DNA of 64,000 nt, from NCBI RefSeq assembly GCF_047496725.1, contig NC_132981.1, forward strand, positions 5,484,001 to 5,548,000. The letters are read 5' to 3'. The translations under genes and the position numbers were made by a program. This DNA is from Anoplolepis gracilipes (lineage: Eukaryota; Arthropoda; Insecta; Hymenoptera; Formicidae). Below the pieces are notes generated by a model. That model was not told where the DNA came from, did not search any database, and worked only from the letters and a program-made list of their open reading frames with translations. Below are positions 48,245 through 59,206 of the stretch, piece after piece (position 1 is the first letter of the stretch; every line of letters starts with the position of its first letter).

Positions 48245-50620
48245 ATAGCATAGTTAGATTTTGAAAATTTGACATTTCGATAATTAAGAGTCGAAGTAAA
48301 TATGGATTGATTTTTATACAATGAATAAATAAAAATACACAAAATAAAATAAATTTGTGATATCTCTATGCTCTTATGCGTCAAATTCTCTTTCCGTCAT
48401 TTTTTTTTATCTATCAATTGCAATTACAAATAGTATGTATGGAATGAGATATATAATTATATAAGCATTTATTGATCGATCCATTATAATCTTGCAAACT
48501 AAAGTTGAAATTATTTAGATATTCTAAATCTAATTTGAAAGTGAGTCATAGTATTGTTATTGAGCTCAAGGACTAACAATGATGACTTGTCAGATCTTTA
48601 CTCTATGATAACATGCATCGAGATTAAATTACTGTGAATGTAACTTCTGCTACGTCTACACATTTTTTTTATAAAAAAAAGAAAAATTAATAAAAATAGT
48701 TTGTGTAATTTATTTGAAATAATTATGTATGTAAAGAACATCCTATTATTACAGGTTGTGCAATAAATATGCAAATAGAAGCAACATTCTTTTCAAATGT
48801 AGCGTCATCTAATCACTTATATTCCAAGGTCATGAGTTATTACAATAATAAAAGAATTGTAATCCATTTTTCCTTGTTTACAAGTATATAAAATTTCTTA
48901 TGGTAATACGATTTTTATTGTATATACGATATTTTCTATAAACAATATTTTCAATAAAAATAAAATTATTTTATTATTATGCAAATTTTACTATGCTTGA
49001 CTTTTTAAATTCCGTTTCTGACGGGTATAGACAGTTAAAGAAACATCAGACTCAAGATTTAACGAAAACGAGATAGTCATGTTCGGAATGCGTACGTGGG
49101 CTGTAATTTAACATTGTCCAACACACTTACAATTAGTCTCACACTATAGAAAAGTATTGGACTTTGGACGTAATCTTAATGTCAATTATATCACAGTGAT
49201 AATTATCAATTTAAATCAGTGATATGATATTTATTTCACAATTAAAAACAAGATTTTACAAACTATTGATATGTAATGTCACAACACAAAGAGACATTTA
49301 ACTTCTCATTATTAGATTTAATATTAATTAATATTCTATAATTAGATTTAATTATTAAATAAATTTGCTTACATATATGTTTTTCTATACATAAAACTTT
49401 CTTGCATCAAAATCCATTTGTCTTGCAATAATTTGCATATTTTCTTCTTCTTTATTAGTAGTAAAAATATTTTCCATGTACTACTATCTCATATATATAC
49501 AAGGTGTTCCATTTTAATTCCTTCAGTCGAATATCTCGAAAACCAAGCCCGGAAGAGAAAAATGTTTCAGGCAAAAGTTATTTGATTTCGAGGGAGCCAT
49601 AAGATGGTATCATTGGTCTGACCTTGAAGAGTCATTTGAAGGTCACATGAACGTCATGTTTAATTTTTTAAATGGGACAGTCTATATATTATTGCATATT
49701 TTTTGTAGCTTATCCCGAGTGTTTTCCAAAACACTATAATAAAATATTTTTTCATTAAATACTTTTCGAGTTATAAGGCTTCAAAGTTGCAGTATTTTGA
49801 CATAAAATACAAGATATCTCGTAAAATATTCATTTTTCGATTATCTTACCCTAATACTTTTATGCACAGAATAACGAATCAATTGGCGTAATTAAAACAC
49901 ATAATTATGTTAAAGTAAAAATATGTAACTGTTAGTTACAAATTCAGATTTTTTTTAAAGCTAACTATGTGTTTTCTTTACACCAATTGATTCGTATCAT
50001 TATTATGTGCATAAAAGTATTAGGGTAAAATAATTGAAAAATGAATATTTTACGAGATATTTTGTATTTTATATGAAAATATTGCAACTTTGAAGCCTTA
50101 TCGAAAAGTACTTCACGAAAAAATATTTGATTATAATATTTTGGAAAACTCTCGAGATAAGCTACAAGAATATGCAATAATATATAGGATGTCTCATTTA
50201 AAAAATTAAACATGACCTTCATACCATCTTATGGCCCCCTCGAAATCAAACAACTTTTGCCTGAAACATTTTTCTCTCCCGGGCTTGGTTTTCGAGATAT
50301 TCGACTGGAGGAATTAAAATGGGACACCCTGTATATATGGAAATCTCGCCTAGAATAAATTTTTAATTGCTTTATGTATATAAAATCCTGTATGTGTATA
50401 GATGTGCAATGTCATACTAGAAAAAAATTTTTTAATTTTTTTACATTTATTTCAATATACCGAGAAAAAAATCGTCCATTAAACGCGTTTAATTGTTATT
50501 TCTTTAGTTTAGAAATATTTAAAATACGTCATAAGTGTCTAATACTTAAATATTTCAACTAAGACAAATAATAACTAATTACGTATTTAGCCAACTGAAC
50601 TACTTTTGGTTGTTACTGTA
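48245..50620. repeat. Segmental duplicate of the 37.55-40.0 kb region
   Basis: Colinear similarity with the first copy includes GAAAATTTGA-ATTTCGAT near the start, TTGATYGATY and AAACTTGCAAAC-type stretches, and later ACGAAAACRARAYAGTYATG with the ATTGGAYTTT stretch after it. Divergence is substantial, so the duplication is not very recent. Confidence 0.65.
49498..50333. mobile_element. ~836 bp foldback element with ~400 bp arms
   Basis: The left end (ACAAGGTGTTCCATTTTAAT) matches the inverted right end (ACAGGGTGTCCCATTTTAAT), and similarity continues through CGAATATCTCGAAAACCAAG and on for nearly 400 bp per arm, with a short unpaired centre near 49920. TA-rich flanks suggest a TA target. 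The paralogous site at about 39657 lacks it. It has no coding capacity and is probably a non-autonomous Tc1/mariner-type or similar element; the family is not proven. Confidence 0.8.
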
Positions 50621-52489
50621 CAATTGTAATAATATATATTAATATACATTTTAATTAATTATATTTAATTACATTACTAATTAATATAAATTATCTAACA
50701 CTTGTACATTATTACTAGATATTAATTATTGGTAGTAAAAATTGATTGTTTTCTAATAAAAAATAAAATAAGGGGGGGGGGAGATAAAGCATTTTAGGTA
50801 CAGTAGGTACATATGCAGTTTCAAATTTATCATCTAATAATATACTCCATATGTAAACAATTACTCGTACGTTATATCGTCATAAAAGATCAACTTTATA
50901 ATAACATTTTTTTCAACAAGCAAGAAAACTCTATAAAAAGAAATGAGATTCAGTTTTATACATTATATTGTGTTAGTATTAGTAATTATATTGCGTGTTT
51001 GAATATAAAAAAAGTAGAGGCTTACGTAATAAAGGTCGAAAGCGCCGTACTATTTCACAGTTGAACCTTGAATTAAAACATGATAAATTTTGTATTATAT
51101 AATTAGTGAAGCAACTTCTAAATATATCTTCTAAACATACGTATCCAATATCAGAGCATCATTGAACAATAGTGTTTTAATGTAACCGACAGTAAGTATC
51201 AAAATGTTTCCCTTTTTTCAGTATTATCTAATATTAAAATTTTTTGTTTCTTTTTTTATTTTTTTCAAGACACGAAATAATTTGCGCAAAATTAATATGT
51301 GATATTTTATGATAAAACCAATTTTTCTCTTTAATATCTCGATTCTTTAAACTGTATTATATAAAATTATGGCAAGTAATCATTCGCAAACAGAATTAAC
51401 TATGTATTTTGAAACTCGTGATTCAGAAATTTCCGAAACTCGACTATAATACATATGTACATTTCAATTAAACAGTAATTATATGGTCTTTTACATTGTT
51501 GCGTAAATGCAATAAAATATTCATTGTTTTACAAACGCTTGTTATATCTTCAAATGTTTATTGGAAAAAGAATAATTATAAAAGAAAATTATAAAAAGAA
51601 TAATTTTAAACAGTAAATCTTTTTAGAAATCTCAATAAAAAAATATGGTAAAAAAATAGAATGGATATTAAATGTACCCATTTAACTTAATTTTTAATGT
51701 GTTAATAATTTATAAATTAATACATTAAACATATAACTAAAAAGTTACATTTGGACACATTGATTTTAGCCATCCTCAGTATTACAATCGCACGCAGTCA
51801 CATTTTATGTTCGAAAAATGAACAATCAATATATAAACTCATATTTAATATAAATTAAACTAAAATTTGCATAAGTTCAATGATATATATCAAAATGTAA
51901 ATTAATATAAAAATAGGCTAGAATTAAACAGCAAATATAAGAGCGTATGAGTATGTATTGCAAAAATTAAAAACAATTACAATTACATTAAACAGTCGTT
52001 TTATTGCAGTGCTTTAAGATCTTCCTCAGCACTACGTAATAATACTAATAATTAAATCGTTACATAAATTTAAAGATCGCAGTTAATGGTAAATAAAATT
52101 TAAAGTAAATATAAATTAGAGAAATGTAAATGTTACGTCCTGACGGTCCACAGTTTTTTCTTCCACGAAGATAAAATAATAATCGTCCGATTGGTAATAA
52201 AGAAAAGTCGCTCGACAAATAGAACCGTTCCCGTCAAATAATTTTTTAAACATTTGAACGTTATAATCAAACAAATACACAGAAAGGATCGAAACATTAT
52301 CAATTTCTTCTGTAAACAAAACCGAATAACAGACACTGCTGCATAATTTCAAGAGATAAACGAATGCGAAGAATAAGAATTTCTTAATCTTCTAAGAGCC
52401 TACACCAGAGAACTTTCTAAGAGGACTCATCAATCAGCGACAATCAAAAATAAAGCGAAAAAAGAACCCGTCGAACGACAATTTTAATA

Positions 52490-52868
52490 CATATATGAAC
52501 GAGTTACATAGAAATATTTCGTCGACAAAATATTTTTTCGATTATGTTGTATTAAATAATATAAATTCATATATATTCAATACGTTATATATAAATCTCT
52601 GTCAATTAAGTTAAAAGGAAAAAAACTGGAATCGACATTGATTTTATATTCGAATTTCATTGATGATTTACATTTATATGTATTTACATCATATCGATCT
52701 TCATGTTACTATCAATAAATAATGTCCTTTTATATCTTGATTAGCAGATCATGTAAATATCTTGTCAATGTATGTGTATGTAATTCTACTTTCAAAAATA
52801 TCTATAGTAATTTATGCATTTACATATTTGATAACCACAACTTTTTAATATATTTATAGATTATCAGA
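52490..52868 (+). promoter_or_regulatory. Conserved upstream block of P450-B
   Basis: Closely similar to 58760-59206, both starting at an AACGAGTTACAT motif and ending in TTTATAGATTATCAGAATGG across the start codon. It is less similar to the block before copy A. Confidence 0.4.
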
Positions 52869-53327
52869 ATGGATATAATCCCTTTGATACTGTGCGCCTT
52901 ATTTATTGTTTTCATAATTCCTGCAATTATATCGACATTGTATCAGTATTATGTTCTTCGACAAAAGCTCAAAAATATTCCTCAATGCGGCACATTTCCT
53001 TTTGGCGTGGCATTTAAATTAATGAAACTGTCGGACTATGGTAAAGAACTTTATAATTAAACGTTGGTATTATGCTTTATTTTAGAAATTTTACTTATAT
53101 GTGTTTTCAAAAACTTAGAACAAGAAATTGGCGTGCGTGCACGTTATTGATTTTCAATCAATATAATAATTAATAAGTAAATAATCTAAATTTTTAATTA
53201 TGTGCTCTTATCCACAGAACACGTACAATGGTTCACGCAACGTATGCTACAATTTAAAGAAGGAATTTCCATACATTGGCTTGGCATGAGTCCGATCATT
53301 AATCTCTATAAACCTGAATTTTTAGAG
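52869..53327 (+). pseudogene. Cytochrome P450, CYP4-type, copy B (exons 1-2 only)
   Basis: Exon 1 at 52869-53040 encodes the membrane anchor (MDIIPLILCALFIVFIIPAI) and LKNIPQCGTFPFGVAF. Exon 2 at 53218-53327 encodes EHVQWFTQRMLQFKEG and HWLGMSPIINLYKPEFLE. Both frames are open and the first donor is GT, but the second is GCAAAC. None of exons 3-10, including the I-helix, ExxR and haem-binding motifs, is found before copy C starts at 59207. It is closer to copy C than to copy A in both protein and upstream sequence. I call it a truncated duplicate; whether it is transcribed is unknown. Confidence 0.8.
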
Positions 53328-53391
53328 GCAAACATAAAACAATTTATGTTAATGTAAAACGTATAGGAAACATATAAAATATGAAAAAGTT

Positions 53392-53540
53392 GAACTTAAA
53401 ATAAATGTTTGTAATAATATTTATCTAAGAAATATTATATTATAAATTTACATATAATAAATTATATATATAATTTTATGTAAATTTGTAATATAATATT
53501 TTTTAGATAAAAAAATTATTACAAACATTTAAGTTCAATA
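53392..53540. repeat. AT-rich foldback
   Basis: TTGAACTTAAAATAAATGTT on the left pairs with the AACATTTAAGTTCAA end on the right, with pairing continuing through AATATTTATCTAAGAAATAT against ATATTTTTTAGATAAA. Confidence 0.6.
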
Positions 53541-53859
53541 AATAAATAAAATCAGTGCTCTTTTAAATATAAACTAAGAATAATAAATTAAAATCGGCAA
53601 TAGAGAGCTAAAATGTGTCATGAAAAACGGAATAGGTAAAAAATTAACGAATGATATAATAAATAACAAAGTAAGGTATATTATAAATGATATTAGAAAA
53701 TTTAGGACTTAATCATACATATGTCCCAATACACTCAAGTAATAAATTACCAATAAAACTAATTATATATCGCAATAACGCAAAGTTACATGATCAATGA
53801 TATTAAAAAAACGATAAATGTTAAAATATTAGAAATACAATTAATTACATAGAATGCGG

Positions 53860-54126
53860 ACGTTTCGAGCTCTAATTTTGAGTCTTCTTCAGCGCGATAA
53901 TTAAATTACAATTATAAAAATTACATAAACCAAGGAAAGGAAGGTTGACCATGATTTTGACTGGGATAACCTTAGAATACTTGATGAAGCTTCATTTTAT
54001 ACCAAGAGGCTTATCTCTGAGATGTTATTTATCAAAAGACAAAGGAATGGTCTGAATCTACAAACTAACACGGAAAATTTACCGAGTGTCTATCATGATA
54101 TTGTTAATACTCTTCCAAAAATATAG
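53860..54126 (+). mobile_element. Retroelement C-terminal fragment (possibly Penelope-like)
   Basis: From about 53937 an open frame reads ERKVDHDFDWDNLRILDEAS, then FYTKRLISEMLFIKRQRNGL, and ends about 24 codons later in TAG at 54124-54126. This wording resembles the C-terminal tail of GIY-YIG-bearing Penelope-like reverse transcriptases, recalled and not searched. GACGTTTCGAGCTCTAATTT with CTTCTTCAG at 53868-53900 is a similar stretch to those often seen at the ends of such elements. A stop just upstream in frame shows it is a decayed remnant. Confidence 0.4.
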
Positions 54127-55130
54127 TGGTGGGAACAACATTATAAAAACACGTAACTTGTATCGTTTTTTGACATTATCCGAGCGACCTCCACAGTATA
54201 CGGAGTTGAGTCAACAAATTATTATCAACCGTCACAAAATATTGTTAAAGAGTGAGTAACCGCCCAACAGTTATTGAATAATGATTATTACAGTCAGATT
54301 TTACTTCTTTCTTTTTTTAAACATCACCAATTTTACAGATTTCAACGATCATTGTTTATTCACATACAATATTACCAAGTCAGTGACTTCTTTGTTAATG
54401 TTGATTCTGTCGTATGTTAAAACATTATTAAACACCAATCGGAGACGGTCCATAATAGTTAAGTTGTTAGCTTAATTACATTTTTATGTATAATTTATTA
54501 TTTTTACCGTATCATTTCGCAGTGGAATCTTAAAATAAATAAAAGTAAAGACTTTATACAATTTTTATGTTTTCAAAACATTCTTTGGAAGGATTTTTTT
54601 TATGAAAAGATTTTATTCTCTTTCTCTCTTTTTCTCAATTATTTTGGTATGTATTTAATTATATCTACTATATATTCGAGATCCGCAAATATTTCTATTG
54701 ATAAGTAAAATTGTAATCGCGCAAAGTGGAATTGCCGCGTTATTAATCATCAACGCCGATTAATTGTGGTTCTTCTAGAAGATTCTAATAAAACAAACTC
54801 CCGACAAATAAATCTTCACAAAAAATCTTTACAAAAGAAAAAAAATATGTCAAGTTAAAATCGATTATACGGCTCAAAAATAAATGAGATCAGTATAGAC
54901 AATACGCTAAGTGTAAAAGGTAGATCAATTTTCGCAAAAGTATCATTTGATGTAAAATTTATCGTAGTTTGAAATAGAATATGTTACAAAATTATTTGTA
55001 TTAATATGGGAACATTATATGTATGCGTGTGTATATATATTACACATTTCGAGTACTTACTAGTCTCGAAATTGAAAAATTGCTATGCATTCGTTCATTT
55101 TTCAATTATTATTTATTTCACTAGATAGAT

Positions 55131-55632
55131 CCAGTACTCAAAGAATTAAAACTAAAGTGACAAACAAAAACTTGGGTCGAGGCATTAAATTATTATATTT
55201 TTATTCTTTCTTTATATTTTATTTGAACTTGTCATTCTTAAATGAAGAATTTTTAGAATCGCAATAAATATTAAAATTAACAATAAATATTAAATTTATA
55301 ATAAATCTTTTACATTTTTTACATTTTATGCTACAACAATGATTTCTAATTAATTTTATTTATATTTTACTGATAATTCAAGATTCTCTACTATTCTTAT
55401 TATATTTTAAATTAATTTTCTAAACTTGTTAGTTGTTTATAGTTTACATTTTATTAAAGCTATGTTATATTTTTAATTAATTTTATTTGTATTATACAGG
55501 TAATTTAAGATAATTCTATTTACATATACTTAAATTTGCTAATACATATATACAGTTCAATGCATATCAGTTTTTTTAATGCCTCGATCCGAGCACGCCA
55601 AGTTTTTGTTCGTTACTTTAGTTTTAATTTTC
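55131..55632. repeat. Inverted repeat with ~390 bp spacer
   Basis: AAAACTAAAGTGACAAACAA with GTCGAGGCATTAAA after it (about 55146-55190) returns inverted as TTTAATGCCTCGATC and GTTCGTTACTTTAGTTTT at about 55576-55626. These could be the termini of an AT-rich element. Confidence 0.55.
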
Positions 55633-56029
55633 AAAAACTAGTTTTGGATATGTCGTCAATATCAACAAAATTTCCAGAGGGATTCATCACTATGAATAAA
55701 AGATCGATGCGATAAGCGCGCCGCGCACTTCTTGCTAAGTCTTGTTCGCTATCACAGCACAAGTTGGTCAAATAATTTTCAAGTCGATCGTACGAAATTT
55801 GGTGAATATCACTTTCGCGTCATCTCATACTCTGACGTTTCGGTCATTAAATTGTAAAATACTATAAATAGTATCGTTTATTATTAAGTAAATTGCGCCT
55901 TATGATAGTTAATTAGCTTAATTGCCGTCCTGCGCTTATCAGACTGAATTACTTCAGTTGTCGCGATACAGTCACTCACGCACATTAGGTTCGTTCGCTC
56001 TTTTCGCTAGGTCGCGAACATATTATATT

Positions 56030-57380
56030 TATATAAAGCATGACAAATTGTAATAAATAATTAATAGTGAAACAGCAATATCTACTAAACATATCCAATA
56101 TCTTACGAAGCATCATTATTTGGATATTTAGTGCTCCGATGTAAGTTTTAAAACCTTTCTTTTTTTCAGTCATATAATATTAAAACTCTTGGTTTAGCTT
56201 TTTATTTTTTTAAAGACACATCCCTGCTAAAAGAAGTAACTTTTTCCTCAGCGAAAGAAGAAGACAAAAGTTATTATTTCTTGCTAGTTTCCAAATTTTG
56301 CTATTATATATCTCTGTAACTAAGTCTTAAATAAAAATTTTAATAAAGTAAACTCCACCTAAAATTAACTGAAGAATAAATTGTGTTAATCTTTTAATTC
56401 TACAAAGTTTGGTTTGCGAAAAGCACGTCTTTTTCAATGGCTTATAACTGAAAAATTATTGATACCTACATTTTTGCTGAGGAAAAAGTTGCTTTTTTTG
56501 GCACGGACAATCACGCTGTACATTTCGCGAATTCTGGGACATTCTGTATACATATATTTCAATTAAACAGAGATTATGTAAGGCACTTATATTTGCGGAA
56601 ATGCACTTTTATTCAAAATTAAAAATTCAATATTGATTTAATATTTTGTAAACGCTGGTCTTTTAATTTTTATTAATAGGAGAATAATTATATATTTTAA
56701 GAAATAAATCTTTTTAAAGATCTCAATAAAGGAAATACGATAAAAAGTTGAATCGTAAAAATTTGACTAAAGAACCGTATGCTAAATGTTCCCTTGCGAA
56801 ATTTATGGTAATAATTCAAATATTAATACTTTAAACACATATACATTAAACATATATTAATATATTAAACATAATAATTCATATATTAATATCCCAGGTA
56901 GCACTGTGCGTTTTATAAACGTTTTCTAAACGTATCTAATACGAAAAGATGCGTTTAGAAAACGTTATAAAACGTTTATAAAACGAACATGTGCTACTTG
57001 GGACACTAATACATTAAACAAAAACATACATTTTGGCATATTGATTTGAGCAATCCTCAGTCTTACAATTGCACACAATATCATATTTTACGTTAAAAAA
57101 AAATTAACAATTGTAATATAAACTCATATTTAATATAAATAAAACTAAAATTGAATAGGTACAACGATATAAACCAAAAAGTAAATTAATATAAAAATAG
57201 GCTAGAATCAAACAGCAAAAAAAAGAGCGTGTATGTATTATAAAAATTAAAAACAATTACAATTACATTAACCAGACGTTTTGATTCAATGCTACTTCAA
57301 GTGCTACGTAATGCTAATAATTAAATCGTTAAATAAATATAAATGTCATACTCAATCGTTAGTCAAATTGAAAGTCAATA
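56030..57380. repeat. Duplicate of the 51.08-52.11 kb block
   Basis: Shared landmarks include TATCCAATATC, CAGAGCATCATT/CGAAGCATCATT, TCAATTAAACAG, GGCTAGAATYAAACAGCAAA and ATTAAAAACAATTACAATTACATTAAMCAG, in the same order. Copy C's version carries the extra foldback at 56892-57003. Confidence 0.65.
56892..57003. mobile_element. Short foldback MITE
   Basis: TCCCAGGTAGCAC at the left and GTGCTACTTGGGA at the right are inverted terminal repeats. The interior repeats GTTTATAAAACG and GTTTAGAAAACG units, pairing most of its 112 bp. It is absent from the paralogous block near 51.75 kb. Confidence 0.7.
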
Positions 57381-57927
57381 TAAATTAGAGACATATAGGT
57401 AAACAAGACCGATATTATGAACAAACAAAGAAAAAGATCATAGAAAATGAGAATATAAAGAAAATTTGCATGTTTGTTTCGAAGCTATAAAATAATAAAG
57501 TGAACGTAAACGCTAAATTAAATTAAATTTAATTAAAAAATTCTTATTATCAATCAACATAACTACACTGAATTCGTCTACTGAATTTGTTTATTTTCAA
57601 GGTCCGACAGATTATATAGATAACTCATCCTTATATACAATTATAGCAAATGCATAGATAAATTATCCTTATGTTATGGCAAATGCGAACACAAAAGATT
57701 TTATTTTTCAAACTTTTGTTTTTTTGAACTTGAAATCCCTTGGCATCTGACAACTCACATATCAGGGTGTTTCACATAAAGTATCACAATGTGTTTTCTT
57801 CGAAACTTGACTATCTATAAAAAATGTTTTAGGTAAAAATAAGATATATAGGAAATAAAAGAGATATAGGATATAGGAATATAAAAGGAAAAAATGTTGT
57901 CTTGAATTTTGTTTTAAATTTGTAACT

Positions 57928-58060
57928 CATGAGGCCGACAGGAAATAATACTACGCCGAATATTGCGAGAAATTGATTTATTAAAAAAAACTTAAGGTGT
58001 TTTTTAATAAATCAATTTCTCGCAATATTCGGCGTAGTATTATTTTCTGTCGGCCTCATG
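57928..58060. mobile_element. Near-perfect 133 bp hairpin
   Basis: Arms 57928-57990 and 58000-58060 are reverse complements with a single mismatch (GACAGGAAATAAT against ATTATTTTCTGTC) and a loop of about 10 bases. The landmarks are CATGAGGCCGACAG, CGCCGAATATTGCGAG and their complements. The lack of divergence suggests a young insertion or selection to stay paired. Confidence 0.8.
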
Positions 58061-58479
58061 TTTTTTTCCTATTGCAAAGTCACGATAATAATCGTTTAAT
58101 TAATGATATAAAAAAAACTGTTTGACAAATAATAGAGCCTCTTGTGCGTGCATATGTGTATGTGTATGTGTGGATAATTTTTCGGACATTTTATTATTTT
58201 TTAATGATTATACCATGAGAAAAAACCTTTTGTTAATTTACGTAATCGATTGAGTAAAAATATAATTTTGATTATCTTAAAAAATATATTTTTTTATTCG
58301 TAATTAATCCCGTTTCACCAGATTTTCTTAATCTTTCCCTTTTTATTTCTGTAAAGAGAAAAACATGATACAAATTGCGATAAGAAATTATTTTTACCAT
58401 AGAAATTATTTGTACCAAGTTTTCTCGTTTGTAAAAATAAAAAAAGCATAATTGCTTCAAAATACATCTTTGTGTTTCT

Positions 58480-58690
58480 TATTGTTAAAATAAAGTTAAT
58501 TAAAAATTAATTTTAAAAAATTTAAATAAATGTTATGTTGTTTTTTAAATTACGCACTGAAGTGACAACTTTTAAAATATATATTTTAGTTTAAAAATAG
58601 TGCCTTATATTAAAAAACGCAAACGTCATATATTGAAAAAAAGACATTATTTTTGACCAATTAAATATATAATTTATTACGTTTATTTAT
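58480..58690 (+). pseudogene. Fragment resembling P450 intron 2
   Basis: AATAAAGTTAATT, TTTTTTAAATTACGCA-TGAAG, AGTGCCTTATATTAAAAAA and GACCAATTAAATA appear in the same order in intron 2 of copy C (59990-60190), where the last is followed by the start of the conserved TACTTGCGTTTATTAT. It may be the broken remainder of copy B's second intron or a partial duplication upstream of copy C. Confidence 0.5.
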
Positions 58691-58759
58691 TATTTTTAAT
58701 TCATTATATAAAAATGTATTGCGATTTTCATATACATTTTGATTAATAAGCACAGATTT

Positions 58760-59058
58760 CACATTTAAACGAGTTACATAAAAAATAATCAAAAAATATT
58801 TCGTCGGCGAAATATTCTCTCGATTATGTTGTTTTATATAATATAAATTCATATATATATTCAATACGACATATATACATATAAATCTCTGTCAATTAAG
58901 TTAAAAAAAGGAAAGCTGGTGTTGATTTTATATTCGAATCTCATCGATAATTTGCATTTATAAATATTCACATCATATCGATCTTCATGTTACTATCAAT
59001 AAAAATTGTCCTTTTATATATTCATTGGCAGATAATAATCATATAAACATCTTGTCAA

Positions 59059-59122
<64 letters not shown>

Positions 59123-59206
59123 TCTACTTTCAAAAATATCTATAGCAATTTATGCATTTACATATTTTGTAACTAAAACTTTTTAATATATTTATAGATT
59201 ATCAGA
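58760..59206 (+). promoter_or_regulatory. Conserved upstream block of P450-C with (TG)n insertion
   Basis: Homologous to 52490-52868. It differs chiefly by a TG tract at 59064-59119 that is only a short TATGTGTATG in copy B. Confidence 0.45.
59064..59119. repeat. (TG)n microsatellite upstream of P450-C
   Basis: About 56 bases of pure TG about 90 bases before the start codon. Such tracts can adopt Z-DNA and are length-variable. Confidence 0.95.

Larger units (their letters stand above)
46505..52868. other. Intergenic duplicated region between P450 A and B
   Basis: About 48245-50620 is a diverged second copy of about 37550-40000, with an ~836 bp foldback inserted and the two exons of the 38.2-39.1 kb gene missing. 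About 51077-52110 resembles 56030-57380 upstream of copy C. Two open frames of about 80 codons (50813-51064 and 52116-52352) show no family features. A G-run of 9 is at about 50773. No intact gene is seen. Confidence 0.55.
53328..59206. other. Element-rich intergenic region between P450 B and C
   Basis: Contains a foldback at 53392-53540, a probable retroelement tail at 53860-54126, a spaced inverted repeat at 55131-55632, the duplicated block 56030-57380, foldbacks at 56892-57003 and 57928-58060, and a fragment resembling P450 intron 2 at 58480-58690. No intact gene is seen. Confidence 0.55.
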
